A stretch of DNA of 63,681 bases, from assembly GCA_028289375.1 (NCBI GenBank), contig JANQQK010000036.1, positions 1 to 63,681 on the forward strand, given 5' to 3'. Position numbers and translations under genes: made by a program. This document shows positions 1-7,939 of the stretch, piece by piece (position 1 is the first letter of the stretch; each line of letters starts with the position of its first letter). This stretch comes from Phycisphaerae bacterium. GTDB lineage: Bacteria; Planctomycetota; Phycisphaerae; UBA1845. The notes below the pieces were generated by a model. That model worked only from the letters and a program-made list of their open reading frames with translations, ran no database searches and was not told where the DNA came from.

Positions 1-230
1 TCTCAGACGGCGTTGGCGGTTTGGAAGGCGAAAATGGTGCACGCTTCAATGGTGACAGTTGTCGAGCGTGACACTTTGATCCCATCATCGGTGACCGTGG
101 CGTGACGCATCACATTCACACCACGTGGACCCGCCCCGCCAATGACCGGTTCAAAGTGACACGCTCGACAACTGTCACCATTGAAGCGTGCACCATTTTC
201 GCCTTCCAAACCGCCAACGCCGTCTGAGAA
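1..230. repeat. Fold-back inverted repeat at window edge
   Basis: Bases 1-70 are the exact reverse complement of bases 161-230, and the match runs on to about 79/152 with a single mismatch at 71/160. The arms enclose about 72 bases. The outer arm encodes on the plus strand the same peptide (SDGVGGLEGENG...) that the inner arm encodes on the minus strand. A duplicated piece of coding sequence folded back at a contig end is typical of an amplification or assembly chimera, so I regard bases 1 to about 79 as probably artificial. Confidence 0.9.
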
Positions 231-1628
231 TGAGAACTCGCGATCGAACAGCTCGCGGCCTGCAAGGAACAGCGCCTGCTCATCTGCGGAAAGGTCGCGA
301 ATCGGACCGCCATAGCTGCCCACGTCGCCGACGGGTGTGTCCGGCGGAACAAGCCCCGTCGAGAATTGGTTACGCCCGCCGAGAGACAACAGGAACTCGA
401 CCACGGCAGCGCGCTGATCCGCGGTATATGCTGCGAAGACATCACGCGACGCCTCGGCTTCACCGCCATGCGCGAGAATCGCCTCTTCGATCGTGCCCGC
501 CCGGCCATCATGCAGATAAGGGCCGACCGACGCGATGCCCCACAACGGCTGGGTACGAAACTCCGATCCGCTGGCTTCGTTCTGCACGATGCCGTCGGCC
601 AACGCCTCTCCCATGTCGTGGAGCAGGAGATCCGAATAGACCGGCAGGGGGCCTCGAGGTCCGTTCAGGCGCGGGGTGTGGCAGGCGGAACAATTGGCGT
701 CGTGAAACAGAAGGCGACCCATTTCACCTTGTCCGGTAAGCGGTTCCAACTCCGGGGCGGCCATCAACATCGTGAAGCTGATCAGGTCGAACAGATCATC
801 GGACGAAAGCTCGGGATCGGGCACCCCATCGTCGTCGCGAAGCGGTCCATCCGGTGCAGCCGCCTGCAGAACGCCAACCGGCTTACCCATGATGCCCGCA
901 CGACGCAACGCGGCTCCCGATGAGCTGTCCACCGGAAGGGCACTGCGTTGGGCCTCTGTGAGCGGGTCGGAGGTAATGCCGAGATGGTTGTTGAGCGGAC
1001 CGCGAATGAATCCCTCCACGGACACCGTTTGCGACTTTCGGCCAAAACGTCCGACGAATCCACGATCGAAGTTCGGACGCCCGCTGATGCCATCGCCGTC
1101 TTCATCGTCCGGGTCCGCGCGCGACAGAATCTCTTCGTCAGACAGCTCCGCCAGCAGGCCTGTACCGAAAAAGGGAATCGGATTTCGCTGTCCAAATGTG
1201 TTCAGCGTGTCCGAGATCGGCGGAAAGAACGACGCATCGTCGGCGTATCGGTTCTTGCGGACAACACCGCCGGCGCTGGCTTCGATGAATGCACCGTCGT
1301 CAGTGGTACGGCCTGCAAGGAAGAAATTTCGATAGGTCCCGGCGCTGCCGCCAGTCACGGGGCGTTCGTGGCACGATGCACAGAACGTCACGTTGAAATC
1401 CGGACCCAAACCGTCCGAAAGGGCGAAACGCCTCTCGGCGACCGCACGACCACGATCGAACACCGCCAACTCATTAGGCGTCGCACTCGGCAGGGGGTCA
1501 CCAAGGCGTGCGGCGATGTCATCGGCCACCGGTCCGTCACCGGTCGGGCCGACACCCGGACAACCGGCCACCATCGGCAGCACGCAAACGGCCATCAACT
1601 TCACGACACCACTACGCAGAATTGTCAT
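3..1628 (-). CDS. Di-haem oxidoreductase-like lipoprotein, 3' end chimeric
   Basis: Predicted exported c-type cytochrome of the di-haem oxidoreductase/peroxidase-like family (DUF1111, thiol oxidoreductase-like). Three CxxCH haem motifs are visible (CASCH near the N-terminus, CSACH in the middle, CRACH close to the end). The N-terminus is a lipoprotein signal (lipobox VAGC followed by PGVG), so the protein should be anchored in the envelope facing the periplasm. The ATG at 1628 is chosen because GGAG lies 7 bases upstream and the signal peptide starts there; an upstream ATG at 1652 is less likely. The last roughly 25 codons are the fold-back copy, so the true C-terminus lies outside the window. 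Family assignment is good; the substrate is unknown. Confidence 0.8.
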   Translation of the reverse strand: MTILRSGVVKLMAVCVLPMVAGCPGVGPTGDGPVADDIAARLGDPLPSATPNELAVFDRGRAVAERRFALSDGLGPDFNVTFCASCHERPVTGGSAGTYRNFFLAGRTTDDGAFIEASAGGVVRKNRYADDASFFPPISDTLNTFGQRNPIPFFGTGLLAELSDEEILSRADPDDEDGDGISGRPNFDRGFVGRFGRKSQTVSVEGFIRGPLNNHLGITSDPLTEAQRSALPVDSSSGAALRRAGIMGKPVGVLQAAAPDGPLRDDDGVPDPELSSDDLFDLISFTMLMAAPELEPLTGQGEMGRLLFHDANCSACHTPRLNGPRGPLPVYSDLLLHDMGEALADGIVQNEASGSEFRTQPLWGIASVGPYLHDGRAGTIEEAILAHGGEAEASRDVFAAYTADQRAAVVEFLLSLGGRNQFSTGLVPPDTPVGDVGSYGGPIRDLSADEQALFLAGRELFDREFSFSDGVGGLEGENGARFNGDSCRACHFEPVIGGAGPRGVNVMRHATVTDDGIKVSRSTTVTIEACTIFAFQTANAV

Positions 1629-1777
1629 CAGCTCGCTCCAGATCGCCTGCATCGATGGCGGTTTTGACGGTCTCCGCCATCCCCGGCGATCTCATCATAC
1701 AGTCCGAATTGACGCTCCACCAATCAAAAACACTGTGGCAGCATGCACGAAATCAGCACGACATTACAATCGCATTC

Positions 1778-2917
1778 ATGGCTGACAACCCCGTCGAACC
1801 GCTCAACATCCTCGTGCTGGAACCGTACTTTGGCGGATCACATCGTGCGTTCCTTGAGACGTGGATGGCCTTGACCACGCACCACGTTCACATTCGGACC
1901 CTGCCTGCCCGAAAGTGGAAGTGGCGTATGCGCGGATCAGCCATCTGGTTCGCCGAGCAAGTGGCTGCCATGGAAGAGCGGATCGATTTGATTTTCACCT
2001 GTGACATGGTCAACGTTGCCGATCTTCGCGCCCTGTTGCCCGAACGTCGCCGATCGCTGCCGATCATCACGTACTTCCATGAGAACCAACTGACCTACCC
2101 GATACCGGACGAGACCGATCGCGACTTTCAGTATGGATTCACCAACATCACGACGTGTCTGACATCCGACGCGGTCTGGTTCAACTCGCAGAGTCACCGT
2201 GAGGCATTTCTCGACGCTGCGCACGCCCTGCTCAGAAAAATGCCCGATTTCGTTCCGGCGCACGTGACCGATGCGATTCGTGATAGGTCGAGCGTCGTTT
2301 ATCCGCTCGTCGAGGGACCGCCTGATGACTCGGAGCCGGCGACAACCCCGAATGGTGCGCCCATCATTCTCTGGAGTCATCGCTGGGAGTATGACAAGAA
2401 CCCCGAGCCGTTTTTCGAGGCGCTGCTCGAACTCGATGCCGACGACGTCCCGTTTCGCCTCGTGATACTCGGGGAGACGTTTCGGACCGCTCCGGACGTG
2501 TTCCGTGCGGCTTGCAGCCAACTCGAAACACGGATTCTACACGCAGGGTTCGTTCCGGATCGGCGAAGCTACTGGTCCTGGTTGCTGCGATCCGACATCG
2601 TCGTCAGTACGGCCATTCAGGAGAACTTTGGCTTGGCGATGGTCGAGGCGATGTTGGCCGGCTGTCGCCCGGTGCTGCCAAATCGACTGAGCTATCCCGA
2701 GTTGATCCCACCGGAACTCCACGCTGCGTGTCTGTACGACGGCGACTTGTCTGCCGCGCTTTTGGCCGCGTTGGCACCACAGGGTGATGACAGCGAACCG
2801 GGCGTGACTGATTCCATCCAACGCCACGCCACGCGATCCTTCTTGGCCAACGCAAAACGCAAGGAATTTGATAGGGCGTTGGCAGCCGTCGTCGCAGGCC
2901 CGATACACGTGAAATGA
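1778..2917 (+). CDS. tRNA-queuosine mannosyltransferase-like glycosyltransferase
   Basis: A 379-residue GT-B glycosyltransferase of the DUF3524/GTDC1 family, whose animal member (QTMAN) mannosylates queuosine in tRNA-Asp. Family marks seen: an N-terminal EPYFGGSHRAFL block, LPARKWKWRMRG, FTCDMVNVADLRALLP, YFHENQLTYP and a FQYGFTN segment, then a C-terminal half with LWSHRWEYDKNPE and an EE-type donor region (QENFGLAMVEAM). The reading frame stays open upstream, but that part runs over the divergent gene; the ATG at 1778 opens directly on the conserved domain. There is no signal peptide, so it should be cytosolic. The family call is firm; that the acceptor is tRNA queuosine is inferred from the animal enzyme. 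Confidence 0.82.
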   Translation: MADNPVEPLNILVLEPYFGGSHRAFLETWMALTTHHVHIRTLPARKWKWRMRGSAIWFAEQVAAMEERIDLIFTCDMVNVADLRALLPERRRSLPIITYFHENQLTYPIPDETDRDFQYGFTNITTCLTSDAVWFNSQSHREAFLDAAHALLRKMPDFVPAHVTDAIRDRSSVVYPLVEGPPDDSEPATTPNGAPIILWSHRWEYDKNPEPFFEALLELDADDVPFRLVILGETFRTAPDVFRAACSQLETRILHAGFVPDRRSYWSWLLRSDIVVSTAIQENFGLAMVEAMLAGCRPVLPNRLSYPELIPPELHAACLYDGDLSAALLAALAPQGDDSEPGVTDSIQRHATRSFLANAKRKEFDRALAAVVAGPIHVK

Positions 2918-3248
2918 CCCCCCTTCCGCCCGAATGCAACGGAACATATATTATCGGACGTTAAGGATAGGGCGGTGAAAGCGGCATTGGACGCAATCAG
3001 GCATCAGGACTGTTCGTCAGGCATGCTGACCTAATTTCGGACCAAACGCTCGCTGTCCTCGCAACATCGTCTGCCGATGCGTGACGCCCCGCCCGGCCCA
3101 AACGCACGACCGGGACGACCGGCTCAACTTCCCAAACCGGGAAACGGCTCACCAACCACCGGGCGCATACCGCGCCATCATCCGTACGACCTGCTGCTTC
3201 GAAATGTCACGACCAAGATCGTCGTCGCGTCTTCAAACCAACACGTCG
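2918..3248. other. Intergenic stretch, nothing recognised
   Basis: About 330 bases between two convergent genes. Short open frames here have no protein-like composition. A short inverted repeat (GTCGC/GCGAC) sits at the left gene boundary near 3245-3260, partly inside the coding end, without a T-run. I see no RNA gene or convincing terminator. Confidence 0.4.
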
Positions 3249-3608
3249 CTACGGGCGACGTCCACGACCGCGATTACGAGGATTTTGCTTCTGCGCGGGC
3301 GGCTGCATGAGCTGGTTCAGGTCGGTACCGCTCTGGACGTAAATCTGACCCTTGCGGAAGTCATAGCGGTATTGAATCACGCGGTTCATGGCCGTGTTCA
3401 TCACGTAGAGTGCTTCTTCCTGGTCGCGAAGCTCGCCCACGATCATGATGTAGTCGCCGCCGCGATCACCCATGCCGGAGGCAAATGCGGGTTTCGGCTG
3501 CAGGCTGATCAGGATCAGCCCGACGAAGAGAATCACCGCCGTGATGCTGAGCAATCCAATGGCGAGATCTTTTTGGTTGAGTCCATTTTGTTTTGTGTTT
3601 TCTGACAT
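3249..3608 (-). CDS. Small single-pass membrane protein, unknown function
   Basis: 119 residues. A short charged N-terminus is followed by one transmembrane segment (about residues 16-36), then an exported domain with the pattern GGDYIMIVGELRDQEEALYV and a later KGQIYVQSGTDLNQLM, ending in a basic Arg/Gly tail. ATG 3608 is preceded by GGGGGC at good distance. The exported part is visibly related to the next upstream gene (YI-V, D, LY/VY, R, KG, G-DL in the same order), so the two are diverged tandem copies. The three small genes 3249-4164 look like one operon. I do not recognise the function; a short beta-rich periplasmic domain is likely. Confidence 0.7.
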   Translation of the reverse strand: MSENTKQNGLNQKDLAIGLLSITAVILFVGLILISLQPKPAFASGMGDRGGDYIMIVGELRDQEEALYVMNTAMNRVIQYRYDFRKGQIYVQSGTDLNQLMQPPAQKQNPRNRGRGRRP

Positions 3609-3617
3609 GAGTGCCCC

Positions 3618-3908
3618 CTATTGACGGTTAAAGTCAGCCCCAAGATCACGATCGCCGCCGAAGACCATCTTGCCTTTAAGATTACGATCCGGCACGAAAC
3701 ACATCAGGCGTCGCTGCGCGAGATCCACGATGTATACAACATCGAAGTCCTGATCGGCCCGACAGGTAACAGCAATGTAGTTACTCGCGGCGCCCGCGCG
3801 CTGGGCAAACGCTTTCGGCAGCGACCAGGTGCTCAGCACCATCGCCACCAACAGGAACACATTCAGGCCTACAAGGCCCACGATTATGCTTCGCTTACTG
3901 GGTTTCAC
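3618..3908 (-). CDS. Small single-pass membrane protein, relative of its neighbour
   Basis: 96 residues from a GTG at 3908, chosen because AAAGGAGG lies 7 bases upstream; an ATG at 3932 would place that ribosome site inside the gene. One N-terminal transmembrane segment or uncleaved signal (VGLVGLNVFLLVAMVL) precedes an exported domain with NYIAV...FDVVYIVD...KGKMVFGGDRDLG. This matches the downstream 119-residue protein in layout and spacing. Nine bases separate the two genes. The function is unknown; the pair may form a complex in the envelope. Confidence 0.7.
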   Translation of the reverse strand: MKPSKRSIIVGLVGLNVFLLVAMVLSTWSLPKAFAQRAGAASNYIAVTCRADQDFDVVYIVDLAQRRLMCFVPDRNLKGKMVFGGDRDLGADFNRQ

Positions 3909-3966
3909 GGTTTGGCCTCCTTTGGGACACATTTGGCATTTTGGTTCATGTGCGGCCCTGCTCTAC

Positions 3967-4164
3967 TCAACCTTTATGGGTCCGCTTGGCGTTCTTGACT
4001 GAGACGGCAATCACCAGCGCAGCCGATAGAAACAAGAATATCCACTGCAGATAGGGTGATGACTCCTCCGCGACCATTGCCTCCGCCTGAGCAAAGACTG
4101 CACTCTGCATCACCGCGGCGATCGCCGCAACTTTCATGTAGATTCGTGAACAGTCAAACATCAT
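3967..4164 (-). CDS. Tiny membrane protein, unknown function
   Basis: 65 residues: a signal-peptide-like start (IYMKVAAIAAVMQSAVFAQA), a short loop, one hydrophobic segment (LQWIFLFLSAALVIAVSV) and a basic tail (KNAKRTHKG). AGGA lies just upstream of ATG 4164; the inner ATG at 4137 would give a cleaner signal peptide. It is first in the set of three small membrane-protein genes read leftwards. I recognise no family. It could be a small type I membrane subunit acting with the two genes below it. Confidence 0.55.
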   Translation of the reverse strand: MMFDCSRIYMKVAAIAAVMQSAVFAQAEAMVAEESSPYLQWIFLFLSAALVIAVSVKNAKRTHKG

Positions 4165-4201
4165 CTAATTCCTGAATTAATATCGATAAATTGATGGAGA
4201 T

Positions 4202-4714
4202 TCATGCTGATGAGCGCTGAATCGCAGTCGCCATCTCCCTGAATTGCCGAGTCGGCATCGAAAGTGTATCCCATTTTTCCGACCTGGTCCGCGCATGATC
4301 CCGGTAGTCTGATACTGGAATCGTCATGAACGCATAATGCGATTCCCGAAACGCATGGACATGCGGCGTTGGCAGGCGATCGTCCGGACCCAATAACAGA
4401 TAGGCGAACACAAACATTCCCACAAAACCATTACCAAAGACGCCCTGCCATTTCAACAAACCATCCAGATCCTCACGTGTCACCCAGTTTTCCCAATAAC
4501 GTTTATTGGCATTGGTGTCGTACGGAAACTTGCGGCCTTTGATATCAACAAGCCACGTTTCGCCCGGCGAACGGTACACCAGAAAATCGAACGACTTGAC
4601 ACGCGCCCCGGAAAAAATGGCCTTGCGTTGTTCATCGACCGCGATGTAGGCGATCCCCTGCGATCGCAGGTAGTCCTCGAAGGCAGCCTCATAATGGATG
4701 TGCCGCCTTGTCAT
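4202..4714 (-). CDS. HYExAFE family protein (nuclease-like fold)
   Basis: 170 residues beginning with the family signature HYEAAFEDYL. The following FDFLVYRS...WLVDIKGRKFP block resembles the D...(D/E)xK core of PD-(D/E)XK nucleases, with Asp and Lys-containing strands about 15 residues apart. No signal or membrane segment is seen. The start ATG overlaps the hisS stop by four bases (ATGA), so it is translated with hisS. The family is frequent in Planctomycetota and its cellular role is unknown; nuclease activity is inferred from the motif only. Confidence 0.75.
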   Translation of the reverse strand: MTRRHIHYEAAFEDYLRSQGIAYIAVDEQRKAIFSGARVKSFDFLVYRSPGETWLVDIKGRKFPYDTNANKRYWENWVTREDLDGLLKWQGVFGNGFVGMFVFAYLLLGPDDRLPTPHVHAFRESHYAFMTIPVSDYRDHARTRSEKWDTLSMPTRQFREMATAIQRSSA

Positions 4715-6024
4715 GACTGCCCTTCCAAAGATTGGAAGGGATCCGCCAGCACCGATTCGAGCGGCAGATCGATCTGCGCACCGGAGTTCATGTCCTTGAG
4801 GCCAACGACTCGCTCACTCTCCGTTCGCTCATCAACGACGATCACACGCCGCACCGACTTGGCAGACGCCTGCTTGAACTGCTTGCCCATCGCCTGTCGC
4901 TTATAGGAAAAGAGCGTGTCGACGCCCTTTTCGCGCAAATTGGCCGTGATGCTGAGCACGTGGCTGAAGTGGGCCTTGTCGGCGTCAATCACGAACACGT
5001 CTGCTTTCTCCGTCAGGTCAGGAAGCAGATCGAATTCGGCCAGCACATCCTCGATGACGACGTCGCTGGTTGCAAATCCGATCGCGGGCATACTCGGGCC
5101 GCCCATCTGACCGATCAACTGATCATACCGCCCCCCACCGGCGATGGCGCGTTGCAATCCCCCTTTTCCGAAAGCTTCAAATACCGTGCCGGTGTAATAG
5201 GCCAATCCGCGGACAACACCCATATCGAAGCGACACAAATGCCCCACCGACATCACATCGAGCATCTGAAACAGTTCTTTCAAGCGATGAACTTCAGCCA
5301 ATCCCGCTTCCGAACCAGCCACCAGTTCTTCGACGCGGCGTAGTCCCTCGTCGCCTTTCGCGTCGCCAAGCGTCAAGAGGACCTCGACCTGCCGATCGTC
5401 GAGTCCCAAATCGCCCACCATTTTGGCAAAGGCATCTGCGTCCACTTTGTCGCGCTTGTCGAGAATCGCGTACACGCCATCCATGCGATCCGGAGCGATG
5501 CCGGCGTGCTCGAGAATCGAGGCGACGAGGTTGCGCGAATTGACCTTGATCACCACGTTGTCGGCAGACAACCCGATCGCGCGGAAGAAATCGGCTGCAA
5601 CGAAGATGCACTCCGCATCGGCCAACTCACTGTCGTCGCCAGCGATGTCGATGTTCCATTGGAAGAATTCACGCAGTCGCCCACGTTGCGGACGTTCGGC
5701 GCGACATAGGCGTGGAATCGAAAACCACTTGACCGGTCGGGCGAGGGCGCCGGCTTTCTCAGCCACCATCCGCGCGAACGTCGGAGTCATCTCCGGGCGA
5801 ATGGCAAACTCACGGCCCCCGCGATCGGTGAAGTGAAACAACTCGCTGACGATTTCATCGCCACTCTTCACGCGATACAGATCAAGCGATTCGAAGATGG
5901 GACCGTCAAACTCCACGAAACCGCTGCGTCTGGAAACCTCGCGCCAGCGATCGACGATCCAGTTGCGTACAGCCATCGCGTCGGGATAGAAATCGCGTGT
6001 CCCCTTGGGCCGTTGGAACTTCAT
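4711..6024 (-). CDS. hisS: Histidine--tRNA ligase
   Basis: 437-residue class II aminoacyl-tRNA synthetase that charges tRNA-His. It opens with the family start KGTRDFYPD. Motif 2 is recognisable around CRAERPQRGRLREFFQ, the histidine-specific block as LAYYTGTVFEAF, and motif 3 as GGGRYDQL with a following PAIGFA. The C-terminal anticodon-binding domain (DVFVIDADKA... to the YKRQAMGKQFKQA block) is present, and the length is normal. It is followed with a four-base overlap by the HYExAFE gene. Confidence 0.97.
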   Translation of the reverse strand: MKFQRPKGTRDFYPDAMAVRNWIVDRWREVSRRSGFVEFDGPIFESLDLYRVKSGDEIVSELFHFTDRGGREFAIRPEMTPTFARMVAEKAGALARPVKWFSIPRLCRAERPQRGRLREFFQWNIDIAGDDSELADAECIFVAADFFRAIGLSADNVVIKVNSRNLVASILEHAGIAPDRMDGVYAILDKRDKVDADAFAKMVGDLGLDDRQVEVLLTLGDAKGDEGLRRVEELVAGSEAGLAEVHRLKELFQMLDVMSVGHLCRFDMGVVRGLAYYTGTVFEAFGKGGLQRAIAGGGRYDQLIGQMGGPSMPAIGFATSDVVIEDVLAEFDLLPDLTEKADVFVIDADKAHFSHVLSITANLREKGVDTLFSYKRQAMGKQFKQASAKSVRRVIVVDERTESERVVGLKDMNSGAQIDLPLESVLADPFQSLEGQS

Positions 6025-6067
6025 CCGCGCATCTCCCTATCAGCGAACGCTTGTTTCGTAGCATTGC

Positions 6068-6832
6068 TCATGGTGTCGACAACAGGCGTTCAATGACGTG
6101 CTGCTTGCCGCGATCATCGGTGACAACAAACTGGATCCGAGTCGTGCCTTTCGGATTCAGCATCTCGGCGTCGGGTGCGTAAGTGATCATGTACTCGCCC
6201 TCTTCGAACGGCCCACGCACCACGAAACCATCGTCGTGACCGATCGCTGCACGAATAACGACCGTCCCGCCATCAGATCGGATCAGCCGCAATCGACCCC
6301 CGAGGATGTCCCAACCTTCGCCAATCGGAGTGACAGGAAGCTCGATCCGACTCTTGTACGCCGTGAGCAGTATCTCGTCCCTGGCGACCAATTGATCGGC
6401 CCGGTCCGGTGTGTCGAGGTTGACCCACTCACCTGCAATGAGGCGACGATCGCGCTGACCGTGAATGCGGTACGTCATGGCGGCAACGCGAATCTGCTGG
6501 CCGTCGACTATGTCATCGAACAGGTGCGACAGGATGTACTGGCCGCCGGTGGACATTTCCGGTTCGATGAGTTTGTTGTTGACGCGCATCAGGCAGTAGT
6601 CGACCAGTCCGACAGGGTCGATGCCCTGCTCGGCATGAAGCGACTGCGTCATCACGAAGCTGAAACGCACATGCTCACCGACATGCACCATCTGTTCATC
6701 AGCCGTGGACCACGCATCGGGACTCGGACCTGTACTGCTCGCGAGCGATCCGCGCAGCGTCATGCAACCGGTGCACGACCACAGCGCAGCCACGATCAGT
6801 GCACACGTCGACCAGCGGCCGGCGCCCGTCAT
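6068..6832 (-). CDS. Predicted lipoprotein, unknown function
   Basis: 254 residues from an ATG at 6832, one base after the stop of the YkgJ-like gene, which fixes the start; the longer open frame runs over that gene. The N-terminus is a lipoprotein signal (ALIVAALWSCTGC). The mature part has no motif I can name; it contains beta-rich stretches (YRIHGQRDRRLIAGEW, GEYMITYAPDAE) suggesting an immunoglobulin-like or beta-sandwich fold. It is probably co-transcribed with the gene upstream and may continue to hisS, 43 bases downstream. Confidence 0.72.
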   Translation of the reverse strand: MTGAGRWSTCALIVAALWSCTGCMTLRGSLASSTGPSPDAWSTADEQMVHVGEHVRFSFVMTQSLHAEQGIDPVGLVDYCLMRVNNKLIEPEMSTGGQYILSHLFDDIVDGQQIRVAAMTYRIHGQRDRRLIAGEWVNLDTPDRADQLVARDEILLTAYKSRIELPVTPIGEGWDILGGRLRLIRSDGGTVVIRAAIGHDDGFVVRGPFEEGEYMITYAPDAEMLNPKGTTRIQFVVTDDRGKQHVIERLLSTP

Positions 6833-6833
6833 G

Positions 6834-7232
6834 TTACGCCACCTTCTTGCGTTTTGATTTGGTCTTCCGCGTCTTGGTTTTTCGCTTCTTGGCGAAATGT
6901 TCCTTGGCGAAGGCTTCGATCTGCTCGGGTTCGTTGAACACGTGCTCATACTCGTAGTCGCCGCCGACGTAGTCACAGTTCTCGGCCTTGTACTCTCGGC
7001 AGATGGTTGGCCTGGTCTCGTAAATGCCGCACATGAAATCGGCGCGCAGGTTCCGACACTTGGCTCGGAACTGGATGTACCACGTGCCGTCTTCGACGAA
7101 TACGATGACCCCCTCGTGCATGAGGTACCAGCGCATGTCGTCAAAATCGCGACGCGTCGTCGGCTTTTCGATCGGCAGTGCGACATAATGGCAGCAGACG
7201 GCTGTACAGTGCTCGCAGAGCGTGCATCCCAT
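6834..7232 (-). CDS. YkgJ family cysteine cluster protein
   Basis: 132 residues. The N-terminal cysteine set (CTLCEHCTAVCC) and later Cys residues (AKCRNL, FMCGIYETRPTICREY) match the zinc/iron-chelating YkgJ/UPF0153 family. The C-terminus is a highly basic Lys/Arg tail, possibly for nucleic-acid contact. The protein lacks a signal and should be cytosolic. Its biochemical role is not established. It starts 68 bases from the divergent rsmD start and overlaps the lipoprotein operon by position. Confidence 0.85.
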   Translation of the reverse strand: MGCTLCEHCTAVCCHYVALPIEKPTTRRDFDDMRWYLMHEGVIVFVEDGTWYIQFRAKCRNLRADFMCGIYETRPTICREYKAENCDYVGGDYEYEHVFNEPEQIEAFAKEHFAKKRKTKTRKTKSKRKKVA

Positions 7233-7300
7233 GGCGTTCTTCCTTCCTTGTCAAAGCCAAGCCGTTGGCGGATTATAAAGAGATGCGTGCGACAGGGTCA

Positions 7301-7939
7301 ATGAAGATGCCGACTCCCCGACATTCCAACGTGCAACTCCGCGTCATCGCCGGACGGTGGCGATCCCGTCGCATCAGCGCACCGCCCACCAGCGGAACAC
7401 GCCCCATGCCCGATCGCGTTCGGGAAGCCGTGTTTGACATGATCGGCGCCTGGGCGGGGCAACCGGGCACCGTCCCGCCCTGCCGCGTGGCCGATATGTT
7501 CGCAGGCAGCGGTAGCATGGGACTGGAAGCTCTGTCGCGCGGTGCCGCCGCGTGTGATTTCTTCGAGAAGGGCAAACTGGCCGTTGCCACGCTCAAGGGC
7601 AATCTGAACAGCCTCAATGCCGGCGACTCGGCCACAATCATCCGCCTCGACGCGTGGTCGGTCTGCCTGACGACTCCGCGACCAAATCCTCCGTATGGAC
7701 TGATCTTCCTCGATCCGCCCTACGCGGACGCTCGTGACACGTCCCCGCGCAGCCGCGTCTGCACCATGCTGAACGACCTCTACCGGGCGTCATGGGCCAC
7801 CGTCGATACGACGATTGTGCTGCACCATGAAGACGACGTCGTGTTCACACCGACCGAGCGCTCACCGTGGCGCGTGTTCGATCGTCGGTCGTACGGTTCG
7901 ACGGCCATCTCCTTCATCGATCATCGGGACGCGCCGTGA
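7301..7939 (+). CDS. rsmD: 16S rRNA (guanine-966-N2)-methyltransferase
   Basis: 212-residue Rossmann methyltransferase that modifies G966 of 16S rRNA. Visible motifs: LRVIAGRWRSR near the start, TRPMPDRVREAVFDM, the SAM-binding DMFAGSGSMGLEALSRGA, and the catalytic FLDPPYA. Start ATG 7301 is preferred because the family begins about ten residues before RVIAG; 7283 is an in-frame alternative. The stop overlaps the GTG of cca (GTGA), so the two genes are translationally coupled. Confidence 0.92.
   Translation: MKMPTPRHSNVQLRVIAGRWRSRRISAPPTSGTRPMPDRVREAVFDMIGAWAGQPGTVPPCRVADMFAGSGSMGLEALSRGAAACDFFEKGKLAVATLKGNLNSLNAGDSATIIRLDAWSVCLTTPRPNPPYGLIFLDPPYADARDTSPRSRVCTMLNDLYRASWATVDTTIVLHHEDDVVFTPTERSPWRVFDRRSYGSTAISFIDHRDAP

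Noticed and set aside
72..159. A second homologous haem-motif copy read on the plus strand near the edge (CRA-stop-HFDPIIG)
   Set aside because: It is the fold-back copy of the same gene plus a chance resemblance at the junction, and it contains an in-frame stop.
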